Source: Staphylotrichum longicolle
Lineage: Eukaryota; Ascomycota; Sordariomycetes; Sordariales; Chaetomiaceae
Length of the DNA: 64,000 bases
Direction: 5' to 3'
Assembly: GCA_019096155.1 (NCBI GenBank)
Contig: JAHCVI010000001.1
Coordinates: 4,650,001-4,714,000, forward strand
How positions within the stretch are numbered: the stretch's first letter is position 1; every line of letters starts with the position of its first letter. Shown piece after piece: positions 10,320 through 22,991 of the stretch. The translations under genes and the position numbers were made by a program. The notes beneath the pieces are model-generated. The model saw only the letters and a program-made list of their open reading frames with translations, did not search any database and was not told where the DNA came from.

Positions 10320-13192
10320 GGTCGACAGGTAGGAGTTATCTAGGTCTAAGGGAGAGAACAGTTGGCTGTCATGGGAGGGCTGGATAAGTTCAGGGTTCCC
10401 GAGATGGAGACACACCCTTCTTATTCTCAAGACACAGTCATGGGGGCCATCATCCCTGCTTTCTCTGCGAGCGATTGTGCTCAACCCGTGTGGTCTCTGC
10501 TGAATCTTTTTCTCATTATTCCTCATGTGGAAGACCCTTGGACAGCCTCAAAGGGCCGTAGGTGCGCACCTGAGCCCGTTTCGCGTCATCTTGCCGCTGT
10601 TCTCTAGCGGGTTGCAGATGATGAGCTTACGGCCTAGGTATAATGCTGAAGGGATCGGAAATAAGACTGAGGAAAAATAATAGCGCTGATGGTGCAACTT
10701 TCTGAATTTCCGAGTAAGTCTGTTGTCAGTGTGGATGAGAAGTTTGCAGGGGTCGGGGACATGTGGTCAGCTGCCAAAGAAACGCTCGGGCAGGTTGCAC
10801 TCACTTACCGCACCACTTGGCTTTTTCCCTCATCAGCAGACTGTCTAAGTGACTTCATGCCGGATCAGAGTTTAGCTAAATGGAGGCCTGTGTTGCTGCC
10901 GTTATTGTGTGGGTGGAAAAGGGGCACAGACGGTTGAGAACAATGAGTCTATGACTGCCAATTATGATGGACGAGGGTCATCACATGGACTTGGACACCT
11001 TCATCATGATGCCCCTTGTGAGCATGACTTCTCCAACTTCTCACTATGTAAAATGTTTGCTTCCCCATCAACAAGAGGTTGAGAGGTCAAGGTCCCAAGG
11101 ATGCAGTTCTCAACGTCAGGGGCTGTCTGTGTGATGCGTCGTGGCCGACAACGATAGATGGGACTGACAGCGACACGTCTTTCCAACTCTTGAGAGCATG
11201 TGATTGTTTTGATAAATAAAGTGGGCTAGATCTGTGTTTGCACGTGTCAATATGCAGTTCTCATGCACCCTGAGGAACGCGTTTGATTGCAAAGTTCGCG
11301 ACACTTAGGGCACTTACATCAGGGTGCGAAGTTCTGCATATCATAGCCGTATAGTCGTGCCCACCATTATTCATGAACCAGGCCAGTTATGACGTTGGAA
11401 CAATACACGATGAGGTCGAAAAACAGAGTTTCGCCTAAGATTTGCTGTGTCCGTGGTCAGTATGTGGCCACCAGAACACATGAACCAAACACAATTTTCA
11501 AATCCTCGATACCAATGTATAAGTCCTAACATGCCCCTAACCGCCAATCTCGGCAGCTGGCAGGTTGTCTGAGGCGGCCGTACTGCTGTTTGTCCGCTTT
11601 GTCTCGACTCGGGCATCGGCTCGGCGCCGCTTCCTGGGTCTGCAGTTTTCCGTTCTACCCGCCGTTGTGTCATGATGCTGGTTTGTGATCTCATCATACT
11701 CATTTGAAAAAAGGAGGAGGAGAAGAAGAATAAGTCCAAACTAGTGTTCTTCCCCATTATGATATCTTTCCTTGCCCCACAACCAGCGTTTGAAAGGTTT
11801 CACTGTCCTGGACTTCTCTTCTCATCGTCAAAGAATTTCAAGCCAAAGTCATGTTTACACTGCATTAGCTCACTGGCTGTAAGTTTGAGAGAGGTTCACG
11901 TCAACGCGTCCCCGAAGGGATCATAAAAGCAGCCCCGGGAGACCAGCCGTACAATTGATGTTAATGAGACCAAATATCCCGTATTGCACAAGTCTTTTAT
12001 CCATCAATCTAGAAACAAGTGATAGCATCCTGCAGTGATTAAAAGTCTATCGTGTGGAACAGTTCAAATCGGAACTCGTCATCACCTCCAGCCCAATTTC
12101 CCACGCCTCATCCTCCCGCTTGCCCCAGTCCCATCCCGCCACGGCACAGACAACACGACACCCACCCCCACAGATTAGCGGCTGCACCTCTACCCTAGGT
12201 ATATACGTCCCATGCATACCATGCCATGTGGCACAAGCTGAGTAGAAACCCTCTTTACATCTCTTTTTATTTGCTTTTCATGTCGCATGTATGCACGTTG
12301 GGATCCTTTTCCGGGATCACAAGTCCACAAGTTCACAACCGAGATGGCCCTCCCTTCTCTGGACCGGGTGTGCTTGTTTCAGACCCGTCCGGGGTCGCGC
12401 AGGCACACCACAGCACCGGCCCTGTCCCCTGATCCTTTCTGCAGCGGCCCGGGGAAAGGACCAGATCAGGCGAGCATGATTTGAGGGAGGATTATTCGCC
12501 ATCAGTTCATCTGCAGGTTTCACACATGTGCAAACAAACAAGAGGCAATCCCACAAAAATGATGACCAAGACAGACACAACTGCACTGAAACTCCATGGC
12601 TATGCATGTCTACCTATGAACATATGCATGCCCCTTCCACCTGTTGTCGCTTGTGGAGCAAGTCAACAGTCAAGGAAAAGGGGGGCAGCGGCGGCCAGCA
12701 TGTCATGAAAACGCCTTGATGCTTGCCAGAGCGAGAATCGAAGTGAAGGATGAAGTGAAGATGCGTCGAGGTTAACTCGTGATAAAAAAACAGAATGCTC
12801 AAGAAGCAAACGGGCCGAGGAAAGAGCCAAGAAACTGGATATCCCCCAACCAACGAAGAGAAAGCGAGGCAACCATTGTAAGAGAGTCCTTCGTGATATC
12901 CCAGATGAGCTTGATTCGTAAATCCCGGATCTCGTGTCGTCGTCCAGAGATGGCTTGTCGTCATATGTGGTTCGAATATGTAACTGTCGTCTCGAGGTGG
13001 TGCCGGCAGAGAGCGTTGCTCGCATCAAGATGCAAAGAGAAAGCAGCAAGCTCGAACTTGTCGAGAGGGAAAAGATCTGTGTACAAGTAGATACACTACA
13101 TGAAGCGAAAACAAAAAGCGGCCGCCGCTGTCCGTCGGGCCGGCAGATCAATGCTGCCATGTTCTGGCAGATGGCTGCTTGCTTGTCTGGGC
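10320..13192. other. Intergenic spacer, about 2.9 kb
   Basis: This spacer lies between the calpain-like gene start and the CAP-protein stop. It has only short, unrelated open frames. It includes a possible 5' extension of the calpain-like frame up to 10526. No RNA gene or mobile element was recognised. Confidence 0.45.
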
Positions 13193-14262
13193 TTAATCGG
13201 CCCTCACGGTCGCCTGGCCCTGGGGAGGGAGGACGTTGGCGCCGTAAGCACCACCCATGTTGCCTACATGAAAACGATTAGCAGCGGCACAACAAGAATG
13301 AATGCGCGAGCAAACATACCGGCAGGATAGTAGTTGCAGACGGTGTACCACGAGCCCATGCTTGAGAGGGTGCCGGCGGGGCAGAACTTGGTGGCGCATC
13401 CAACCTTGTTGGTGCCCTTCCAGACAAGCTGGGAGAAGTGGCCCCAATCAGAGAAGTTGGACATGTCCGGCGAGGCCTTGCCGTAGCTGCTGGCAGGGAA
13501 GAGGCCGAGCTCGTTGTTGTACCAGCCATTGCTGGCGGCACGGGCGACCGACCCGGAGGCGCCAAAGGCTTCGGCGTCACCGCTGGAACCCCACATGGCG
13601 AGGTTCTGACCATAGCCACCGCCACCAATGCTCCTAAACAGTCATTAGTAAAGACAGACTTGATGCCATAATGATACCATCTCGACTCACGTGTCATGGG
13701 CAAACTTGCACCGGTCGGCGAGCGTCTGGGCAAAGCCCGCATGCTCATCGCTCCACTCAAGAGCGTCAGCAGAGTGGTTGAAGCGGTGGACGTTGTGGTG
13801 GTAAAGAGCGGTGCTGATGTAGTCGGAGGGTGCGGCGGCCGCGGGCTGGGTGGCGACAGGAGCGGGAGCAGGTTCAGCCGAGGTCTTGACAGCCTCCACA
13901 ACGGGCTGCGGCGACTCAACAACCGGAGCGGGCTCAGGGGTCGGCTCGGGGGCCGGGGCGGGCTCGGGAGTGGGCTCGGGGCTCGGTGTGGGCTCAACAA
14001 CGGGCTCGGAAGTGGTGGACGGAGGGGGAGGAGGAGGGGCCACCGAGGTGGTGGAGGGTTCGGCGACGGACGATGTCGTGGTCGTCTTGGGGCGGTGGCT
14101 CCCGGGGCGACGGAAGACGGTGGCGGTATCACCCTCAGTCACGGTGACGGTGACCCATTCCACGACGACATCGGTCTTGATGTAGAGGCGGCGATCCTGG
14201 AGGATGGGGCTGGCAGCAGCCAGGATGGCGCCGCAGGCGGCAATGAATGCTGAGGACTTCAT
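13193..14262 (-). CDS. Secreted CAP/SCP (PR-1, Pry-like) protein
   Basis: The predicted protein has 318 residues in three exons: 14262-13691, 13633-13320 and 13263-13193. The introns are 13634-13690 and 13264-13319. A signal peptide (about residues 1-18, MKSSAFIAACGAILAAAS) is followed by a Pro/Glu/Thr-rich linker at about 55-140. A CAP domain runs from about 147 to the end. CAP signature 1 (GHFSQLVWKGT) and signature 2 (YTVCNYYPAGNM) are both complete. The usual GENL-type motif reads GYGQNLA, so the conserved Glu of the CAP cavity is Gln here. Yeast Pry proteins of this family bind sterols and lipids outside the cell; that role is inferred by family. The long acidic Pro-rich linker suggests surface exposure. 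Confidence 0.88.
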
Positions 14263-17200
14263 CGTGAATGTGTTTTCCTGTCGGGACGATCAGCATGTAT
14301 CCTTTGACGTTTGATGGGCAGACTTTATGCGAGATTGGTTGGTGTGACTCGGCTGACGGCTCATGATACCAAGGCTTGGTGGTGCAGCGAGGAAAATCCT
14401 GCATGCGACTTGCTGCCCTTGGGCTGAGGGGCCTTTAAGTAACCTGGTGACAATGGTCATGGGTTGACGAGTCCACTTGGACGGCCAAGCCACCCGGTGT
14501 TTGCACACACACAAAGGCATTGTTCTCGATGCCACAACAAAGGCCCCCAAGCCTTTCAACTCCCGGTCCTCGACACAAAGCATGCCAACAAACATACCTA
14601 AAAGTGGTTTGTATCCTTTGAGGGTGAGAAGCCGAGTCTATGTACTCAGAGCCAGCTGGAGGGGGCAGCACTGCTGTTGCGTTTGGATCCGTCAAGGATG
14701 TGATGGGATCTTTATGCGAGTGCGGTGGGACGGTAGGACAGCAGGTCGTTCTGCCTGTCTGGATCCAGATGACGTCGAGTCTGTTGCTGGGAGGTGCCTG
14801 TGGAAGGAGTGACGGGAAACGAAGCGCCGAGAGATGCTACTCGATGTCTGCCACGACTGGGTGGGATCCACGAATGCTGCTTGCACTGGCCACACGAATC
14901 TGGGGTCGCTCAAAACGCAGGGGACAGCACGGCCGTCGAGAGAAGCCAAGGAAGGGCTTTGTTTGTTGTTTTTGGTGCTGCTAAGGAGCGGAAATGCGGA
15001 AAAATGCGCGAAGGAACGGAGAGCGACTGCTGGGTCGTCGAGGGGGAGCGTGAAGCGGGCGAAAGGTGGTTGCAGAAAAAAAAGGAGCGGACTGAAGTCG
15101 AGACTTCAAATAAGGAGTGGGTGAAAAGAAGGCGAAAAGGTGTGCGAGTTGAGGGTCAAACTCGGAGGTCGCAGCGAAGAAAAGGGTAGGAGGATAAGGT
15201 TGAAGCAGGAAGGAACGCTGTTCTTAGCTGGCGGGAGCAGGTGGGGCCCAATCTGATCCACGGGGACCCAAGCCGGCCAGAAGGTGAGGGGGGTCTCCAA
15301 ATTCCCAGCAAATCCCAGCAGATCCGAGCAGATCCCAGCAAGCTGGTCCTGGTCCTCCAGCGGCGAGCCCCTTCAAATTTGGGCCAAACTCGACTGCGGG
15401 GCGGCACTAAATTAATAAGGGGTCATCAACCAGGAGACACAAGAACTTTTTGCAACTTCAGTCATTCAGTCTTTTGGGGGAAGAGTTGACTTTCTCAGGT
15501 GTTAGTGCCAGTGCCACTGCCAGTGCCAGTGCGAGTGCGAGGCCCATTCCAGATATAAGGTACCCGACTCGGACTTGTCCCGTCAAGAGGAGGCCCATCC
15601 AGGGCCGCCAAAGGGTGACGCACACGTCCATCGTCGCAGACGGACAACAAAGCGAGGGCTTTCGTCCAGTGGTTCGGGTGTGCAGGCTCTCAGGTGCCCT
15701 GGCCGCGGTCGCCCGGCCTCCTCAGATGGTGCCACGGTAACAGGGTGATTGGAGCCAGGGCAGTCAGGGTAGCCGGGGGGCCTGGGGAAACACGCATCCC
15801 ATGTTTCTGAAATGGCCGCTTTCACGACCTTGAGGTCCCCTTCCAAAAGGGTGCGGCGTCAAATTTCGTCTCCACCCACCCTGCATTTCCGCCCCTGACG
15901 TCTGCAGCAGCCAATCGCAAAGCGGTGCCTTGCAGAACAATGGCGGGGGTGGCAGAAACCAGGTTCGTCTGGTCGAGAGTTGTCCACGCAGGGCTACACT
16001 GTACGGCCTGTTTGCACACCACCTCTCACATCACCCTGCGATGCCACGAGAAAACAGGATTGAAAGTCGTCTATGTAGAGGGAAATATTATGCTGCAAAA
16101 TGTGACTTTTAAGAGGCATAAACTCTTCAAAGCAACAGTATCACTCTCCTTACAAGTCTGTTGGTGCCGAGACCCTGTGCAAACTGTTTTCCGTCTATCG
16201 AGGACTGCTTTCCCGCACCCCCAACAGCTCTGTTTGAAAGCGGAACTTTGGCCCAATCAGCAAGCCGCGCCTTTCTGAAACGACGCTAACCCCGGGTGGG
16301 GCCTCGCAGTTGGTCCCCACCAAACGCAGCTTTGGCCTTGGCATGCAGCTCTCCCTCGTCCGAACACACACGAATCTGGCAGATTGCCCACTTTCATCAA
16401 TCGACATCCGACTTCTGCATCAGTGCACACGTCTGAAGTTGAAATGAATGATTAAGCAAAAGCCCACCGACCCTCGATCTCGACAACGGATTCACGTGCC
16501 TGTCAGCTCCCAGCTCCAAGTGAGATGGGGGCGCATTGGAATTGCCACTTTTATACCGTCTGTGCCGTAGCCTAAACAAGAAACCCCTCCGCTCGCAGCA
16601 CTTAGGCAGTCTTAGGGCCAAGATGGAAACTCCATCGTCTATTCTAGATTCCCCCTTTTTCCTCCACGCCGCCACCCGGACGCGCAAGTTTCGGCAGTTG
16701 TGGACTCTCGGCACCCACTAGTAAGCGAACGCCATGGCATGCACCGGCTTTCTTCGTCGGTGGGTTCACCGCAGCCTGCCCGCTGCAAGACGGTGACGGG
16801 GGCGCCGTGGCACTATCCGGGACACCCGTCGTTGTATCCGGCCCGGCTCTTGGATATTTCAGATCTGGACCCCCATTCCGCGATTCCCGCAGGGTTGGGA
16901 ACTGGGTGGAGATGGTGGAGGAGGAGGAATTCTGGGCTAGGCCCTGGCATTCTCGCCAGGAATGCCAGGATTCTCTCTCTCTCTGTCTTTGCGACCTGGA
17001 CGAGCCGCTTGGTTTGGTCCCCGGGCAAGAACGATGGAACGGCAGGAATCATGGCAAAACAAAAGATGCACGCAAAAGCCTCGAACACGACGTTTCTTTT
17101 CCAGAGGTGTGTTTTGTGTTTGAGAAAGACAGCGGGGGGGAAACGAGACGCAGCGCATTAGCGTCGATTCGGATTCGCTGCTGATCAACCACTCACCCAC

Positions 17201-19602
17201 CCACCACTTGGCACACCCATCCAGAAGAGGGGGGTCGATCTCCCTCTTGTTTCCGATCTCCAAGAGTCCGAACCTGGCTCGTTCGACAAACGCTCCGAAC
17301 ATGGCACCTGGCAGCAGATCCCCACAAAACCTTAAGACGACCTCCACCGGACCAGCCTCCCCCCCCCCCCGCCCTCCTCGGACCCAAACGAACAGCCGCT
17401 GAGGCCACCCGTTCATCCATCTCCCCTCCCCCCCTCCTCTCCACGAGGATGTTTGAAGCTAGCGAATTTTCTTTCATGTCATGTCCATGTCATGCCACAC
17501 ACCGCGATATGCCCGAGCGGGATCCAGAAGCGGCGGAAGCTGGTGGCCAGCAGGGGAGACCCGTCCGTCCCTGCCTGTCACGCCTGCCTGTCTCACAAGT
17601 CACTGCAGCGGAGCGGATTCGGGCTTCTGCTTCTCCTAGCCAAGATGGAGGTTGTCGATCGGACCCCCGCTGCTGTCTGTGGCCCCGACGCTGTGTCTGT
17701 GGATTCTTTACTAAGGTAGTGACTCCCAAACACTGTGTAGACTGTGTGCTGCGTACTCCCCCTTCTTTCTCTGGGTCCTGGATTTGCTGGCCACCTTTCC
17801 CATGCACTCGCCCGGTGTGGATCGAAGGTCATGAATCGTGGACCGTGGGGCCCCGAGTACATAATCACATAATCACGTCGAGGAAATGCGAAGTGCACCC
17901 GGTCCGGTGTGCGGAGTCTTTGACCCGAGTGAGAGATGGTATTGTCGTGCAGACCTGGAGGGGCCTGGCCGGGTCGCGGTCGGGGCACGACCGGCTCGCG
18001 AAACGAGGTATAACAGCCGCTTCTATCTGTGTAACCCCTCCCGTCCGGGCCTGGGGCAGGGTCTGGAGAGGGTCTGGGGAATGCTGGTAGCTGGGAGCGG
18101 CCTGGTTTTGTGGTCGATGATGGGCCTGGCCAGGGCAGTGTTGCTGACACCGAACACCCGAGGAAGCGTTGAGCCGTGCTCAGATCAGGTCGGCCATAGA
18201 GACGAATACGAGAGCACAGAAATCCCAGATTTAACCGGACGGGCAAGATGTAGTAGGCCTGACGCTGTGGATGGGCTGTGGATGGGCTGTGGAACAGTGG
18301 ACATCACGCTGGGAACCGAACAGCTTTGTCAGCTGTCACTCCCAGCTGACCGTTGGCACTCTCTGCCTTCACGGATGTGCCACGACGACGCGCGTCAAGA
18401 CAAGGAGTCGAGACTCGTGGGATGTCAGTGAGAAGTCGGTCTCGGGATGCTGCTCTTGTGGCTTTTTGCAGCGGATGACCATGGCATCATCTGGACATGT
18501 CTGGTGTCTGGGCGCCCGGGTTGCGCGCTGCTGCTGCGTCCACCACGTGCCTCGCGTACAGCAGGCTGGCCGAATCGGCCTCTGCCGAGACATATTCAGG
18601 CACGGTGTGAGTCTTTTGCGTGTGGGCATGCAGGAGTGAGGGATTTCGGGGGAGTTGTTCCAGAGCAGACTGTGTGTGTTCTGATGCTGCTGTCACAGAG
18701 AGGCCACCCGTCGCTTCTTTTACCTCGACATGGCAGCTTGTAAACATGAAGATCGAGATGGCAAGTTGCACGTGCTACACTGCCACTTGCCTCGCTCGTT
18801 GCGAGGAACATCTTGCCTGGAAGACAAGCCTCACAAGGTCGCCTGCATATGTCATGTCAGACTCGGCTACCAAGCAAGGCACCAACCGTTGACTGCCCGC
18901 CGCATTATGGTGGAAGGTAACATAGACATCCAGCTACACCATGACCTGAGACGTGTTGTGTTGACCTGTCGTTTTGGCCAGCTTGACGGCACTGGCCACG
19001 TCCACACGAAAAAAAGCCCCTTCGCCGTTTTTGTTTTGAGTCGTCTCTTATGGAAGACAGCAAGTCAACGAGGAGTTCTTAGGTCACCTCACCTCAGAAC
19101 ATGGATTGTGGAAAAAGCCAAAACAGCAAAAACAGCGAGAAAGGGGCATCGCGCCGCTGTCTGGGACTGAAGCAGGGGAAGGGGTCTGGATGCATTCCAC
19201 CCCACTTTGACAGCAGTTGTCTCATTCGACTCTCAGCGAAGGTCTGTGATATCTTCGCGGAGGTGGTGGTTCTACGCGAGTCGAGAGAATGCGCAAGAAT
19301 GGTCGTCGACAGTCGCATTGCCGACGCTGTCAGGTCTCGATCCGCCATTGTTTGATGGAGATCGATCTAGATGTTCGCTGGGCGTGTGCTGGTGCGTTTT
19401 GGTCGAGCAGAGCAGAGAGCAGGGAGCAGGCGTCCAAGAACAAGAAGGAAAACTGACATGGTATAGCTGGATGAGCCTGTCTAACTCGTCTTTTGTGTAT
19501 GTACAGGTCCTGGCCCAGAACCATCCGCCTGCAGCCATCTCCGGACTGTGCAGTGAGGAAAAAGCTTTACCATCCCGAACGGAAAGAAACCCAACCGCAC
19601 CC
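14263..19602. other. Long gene-free stretch, about 5.3 kb
   Basis: No exon chain, tRNA or transposon could be supported. The longest open frame (17449-18090 plus) has no domain and no coding character. The stretch contains minor tandem motifs: CCCAGCAGATC-like units near 15300-15345 and GCCAGT-like units at 15504-15541. Part of it must serve as the promoter of the CAP gene. A non-coding transcript cannot be excluded. Confidence 0.4.
15504..15541. repeat. Short tandem repeat, GCCAGT-like hexamers
   Basis: About six imperfect hexamers (GCCAGT, GCCACT, GCGAGT) lie in tandem in non-coding sequence. Confidence 0.7.
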
Positions 19603-20373
19603 TCACGACGACTCTGACGTCTCAGACTGGCCCGGAACAAACGGCTTCTCCCACCGCTGGATCCATCTGTGGGCAAAGACCTGCCTCTGTCTTAGGTGCA
19701 CCGGTGTCGACTGCTTGGGCTGGTCGGGGATGACCTTCTCGAGGTTCTGCAAGAGCAGTCAAGTCAGCGGGGGGCCTCGTGTCCAGAGGAGGGCATGGAG
19801 ACGCACCAGGTTGTCGTAGACACACTTGTTGAGCTTCCACTCGGCGGGGCGGCATTGCCACAGCTGCTGGTTGTTGTTTTCGAGGCACTGCCAGTGGGTG
19901 CGGAACTGCTCGAGGCAGGACTTGTTGATGTCCTCGAGTCTGTGGCACAGTCAGTGCCCATTGGCCCTCCATTTCCCAACCCTAAAATTCCAATCCATCC
20001 CCGAAAAAAACATCGAATAGGAAAGGGCACATACACGCTCCGCGCGCATCGGGTGACCCGGCGACCCTCCTTCAGGCACTCGAACTCGCCCCTGCCCGGG
20101 TTCTCCGTCTTGCATTGCATGTAGTCGTCATTGTAGTCCTTGCAGCGGGCGCCAATGAAGAAGGAGGCCGAAAGAAGGGGAGCGGAGCTGGCACCGATCT
20201 CCTTGACCTTGGGGATGGAGTCTGGTAGCGGGGTGGTGTCGTAAAGGACCTTCTCGTTGAAGCTGCAAACGTGTCAGCGCCGTCCCGGTTTCGCCGCTCC
20301 CGCCGGCCCAATTGGCTTCGCAGCGCTTTGCGCGACCCAAAGAGTATACATACACCGGCTTCCGCGCTGCCAT
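19603..20373 (-). CDS. nuo-20.8: NADH:ubiquinone oxidoreductase 20.8-kDa-type subunit (NDUFA8 family)
   Basis: The predicted protein has 174 residues in four exons: 20373-20354, 20262-20035, 19939-19807 and 19746-19603. The introns are 20263-20353, 19940-20034 and 19747-19806. Splicing restores a continuous protein beginning MAARKPVFNEKVLYD. Multiple Cys-x9-Cys pairs are visible (CKDYNDDYMQC, CLKEGRRVTRC, CLEQFRTHWQC). They mark import through the Mia40/Erv1 disulfide relay and match the NDUFA8/PGIV subunit on the intermembrane-space side of complex I. The first coding exon is only 20 nt. The gene is divergent from the Nup57-like gene, with 479 bp between the two start codons. Confidence 0.9.
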
Positions 20374-20852
20374 GGTGACTGTGTGGGCAGGGCCGTCCTG
20401 CGATTCGACCTAAGGTGTGCGTGGTTTGGAGCTGGTGATGCTTGAACCTGTGAGGTTCGGCTTCCTGACGTGTGGGTCCCCACTTCGACGGCCGGTGATT
20501 GGCTCGACGTTTGAAGACGCTCGGGCCACGCTCCTCGACAATGGAACGCGCTGCTGTGAGAACGAGCCTCAGCGGCCAGAGCTGGCTGCTTTGGCTGGTG
20601 GTCCACTTTTTGGGCCAAAAAGCTCAAGCAAGCAGCGACCGGTATCAACAAACCAGCAACGGAACCGCCAATCCGACACCACAGGTCGACTTGTGTCCAT
20701 TTCCGCCGGTTGGTCGCCGACATACGAAGCGCACCGCACAAAATCAGCTCTTGTCGATACTACAGGTTTTCATTCGAGCCCCCGTCGCCGCTTTCCTGAG
20801 CCGCCCTCAGTCTCCCCACGCGACAGCGGCGTTCGACAGTTCGGAAGCTCCC
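20374..20852. promoter_or_regulatory. Shared divergent promoter region
   Basis: These 479 bp separate the start codons of the complex I subunit (minus) and the nucleoporin (plus), so both promoters must lie here. A CCAAT-like GATTGGCTC occurs near 20498. No TATA box is obvious. Confidence 0.5.
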
Positions 20853-22064
20853 ATGTTCTCATCGCTAAACCGGCCTGCGGGCCAGTCGGTGTTCGGCGCT
20901 GGTGGGACGAGTTTGTTTGGCAACACAACTGTGAGTTCCCTTCTGTCTCGCATTAGGAAAATGCGGACGGCGCTGACGGGCATGCCCGGCAGCAGCAACA
21001 ACAACAACAACAACCGCAACCGCAACAGCAACTTCAGCAGCTACAGCTACAGCAGCAGCAGCAACAACAATCCATGCTGGGCCAGCAACAACAGAATGCC
21101 AACCCACAGCTGGGCGGTTCATTATGGCAGCCGGGCAGCCTCACAAGTTGTACGTTTTGTCGCCTCGCCTCCTGTCGCAGTCGAATCCCGCTAACATGCT
21201 TTCCCTCCCCCTCGGCTCAGATCAAAAGTCGATTCCCGAGCAGATGAAGATGATCACGGACAAGTGGGACCCGACGAACCCTAACTGCGCCTTCAAGACG
21301 TACCTCTACAACAAGGTGGACGAGCACACGGTGCCGCTGTACGGCCCTGGCCCCAATGAGGACCCCAAAGAGTGGGAGGAGGCGCTGCAGCACAAGCCGG
21401 CGCCCAACTACATTCCCGTGCTGTGCGCGGGCTTCCCGTCCATCATCGCGCGGGTGACGCTGCAGCGGCGCGTCATTGTCGAGTTCAACAACAAGCTGCA
21501 CGCCATCAACGCGAGCCTCGACGCCATCCTGTCGCGGCACGACCTCGAGCACACGGTGCGCGCCTTCAACGCGCGCCGCCGCCACGCCGAGCTGAGCAAG
21601 CGCTGCCTGGTGCTCGCGTCGCGCGTGCAGGTGCTGCGCAACCGCGGGTACGCCCTGAGCGGCGACGAGGACGAGCTCAAGCAGAAGCTGGCGCAGATCG
21701 ACAAGAGCATCCAGGACCCGGCGCTGAGCGCGCGCATGGAGGAGCTGTGGAGCCGGCTCATCATCCTCAGGGGGTACGCCGACAACCTCAAGGACGAGAT
21801 CAACAAGCCCGGGTTCGCCGACGGGGACGGGCTGGGCGAGGAGATTGAGGCCAAGGCGAAGAAGGTGTGTTTCCCTTTTTTTCGAGTTACGCACCAAGAT
21901 GAATACCAACTGATCTCTTTTCCTCTCCAAAAAAACAGATTCTCGAGGATTACGAGAAGCAGCTGCAGCACCTCAAGAAGCAAGTCGAGGAGGCCAAGAA
22001 GGACTTTGCCGACTGGGAGACGCAACACAACCCGACGCCGGCACCGGCCACGGCGGCCCAATAG
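20853..22064 (+). CDS. NUP57: Nucleoporin of the Nsp1 subcomplex, Nup57/Nup54-like
   Basis: The predicted protein has 334 residues in four exons: 20853-20930, 20993-21149, 21221-21864 and 21939-22064. The first acceptor was set at 20992. The nearer AG at 20956 would leave a 26-nt intron, whereas the 62-nt choice has a CTGAC branch site and gives the Gln-rich frame. The N-terminus has FG-type motifs (FGAGG, LFGNTT). A poly-Gln linker follows, then LGGSLWQPGS and a conserved coiled-coil domain (IPEQMKMITDKWDP through AKDFADWE). That domain order fits the Nup54/Nup57 member of the central-channel Nsp1-Nup49-Nup57 complex. The FG region is very short for the family. Confidence 0.85.
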
Positions 22065-22708
22065 CGAGCAGCAGTCCCCTCAGGAAAATCTGTACGCTAG
22101 GACGATACCCCGGGGGGTTTTTGAGGAGTAATGTTAGTTGAGCCTGTAGCTAGCCTGTATAAGAGTCTTGTTCATGCTGGCGGCTGGTGAAGATGCGATT
22201 CCGGTATCATTTAAGCTGCAACGCGCAGGGCGCTGAATGAGCGGGATAAACCCCTGAAATGGTCAATTTCCGTGTTTTTGTTTTGTACATGATGTCCCTT
22301 TCGTGGTGGGAGCGCCGCAATGCTCCTATCCTCCCAGTTGTGTTTATGCCAGCCCGACCTGGAGCTTTTTGCCCAGGCGAACCCCATCCCAGCCCCTTCC
22401 TATGTCGACCCATGACCCAAAATAATCGTACATCGAGAGCGGAATAGATCCGTGTGAGACATCGTTCCTCCCGCTCGACTCCCGGAATGTGAGTAGTGGT
22501 CGTCCTCTAAAACCGGTGCCTCCTCCTCCTCTGTCCGGTCCGCCGCCACCAGACGTTGAGAACACTCCCCAAACCCTTCTAGCTATGCGCCGGTTGGATT
22601 GATCATGACAGCGTCGACATGGCCGTAAAACCCAAAAAAAGAGGTGTGTGTCGAAGATCCGTGATGGGAGTGTGATGCGTATGCGATGCGTCGTTGGATG
22701 TTCGGGGT
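22065..22708. other. Convergent 3' spacer between NUP57 and tom5
   Basis: About 640 bases with the 3' ends of both genes. Nothing else was recognised. Confidence 0.45.
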
Positions 22709-22991
22709 TTAGAACATCTTGGAGACAGCATCGACGATGAAGGGGGCTGCGCGTCCCGCTCCCGGGTTAGCATCGAGAATCTACACAGATGGGGAAGTGG
22801 TCGCTGGATGACATACAGATGTAGAGCACGGCAGCGGCGGCGAGGGCACGCTGGATGGTGGAGGTGGCCTCGGCCTCGGCGGCGCGGAGCTCCTCTGGCG
22901 AGGCCTGGGGGGGTTGGACTGGAGGAGATGTTAATCAGACTATAAGGTAATCAGCATCTGGGGGGTTGCAGAACATACAGCCTCCAAACAT
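22709..22991 (-). CDS. tom5: Tom5, small subunit of the mitochondrial outer-membrane translocase
   Basis: This 50-residue protein is assembled from three small exons: 22991-22979 (13 nt), 22918-22817 and 22746-22709. The introns are 22919-22978 and 22747-22816; the second has a TGCTAAC branch site 18 nt before its acceptor. The product starts MFGGFQPPQASPEELRAAEA and ends PFIVDAVSKMF. It has an acidic, helical N-terminus and one C-terminal membrane segment, as in fungal Tom5. Length and motif placement match what I recall of the Neurospora protein. Tom5 stabilises the TOM core complex and assists preprotein transfer. The gene is easily missed because no exon exceeds 102 nt. Confidence 0.9.

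Noticed and set aside
10320..10526. 69-residue N-terminal extension of the calpain-like protein
   Set aside because: It lacks conserved character, and the ATG at 10319 has a much better context. Kept as a possibility only.
20931..20956. 26-nt intron in the nucleoporin gene
   Set aside because: Too short for splicing. The AG at 20992 gives 62 nt with a CTGAC branch site and restores the Gln-rich frame.
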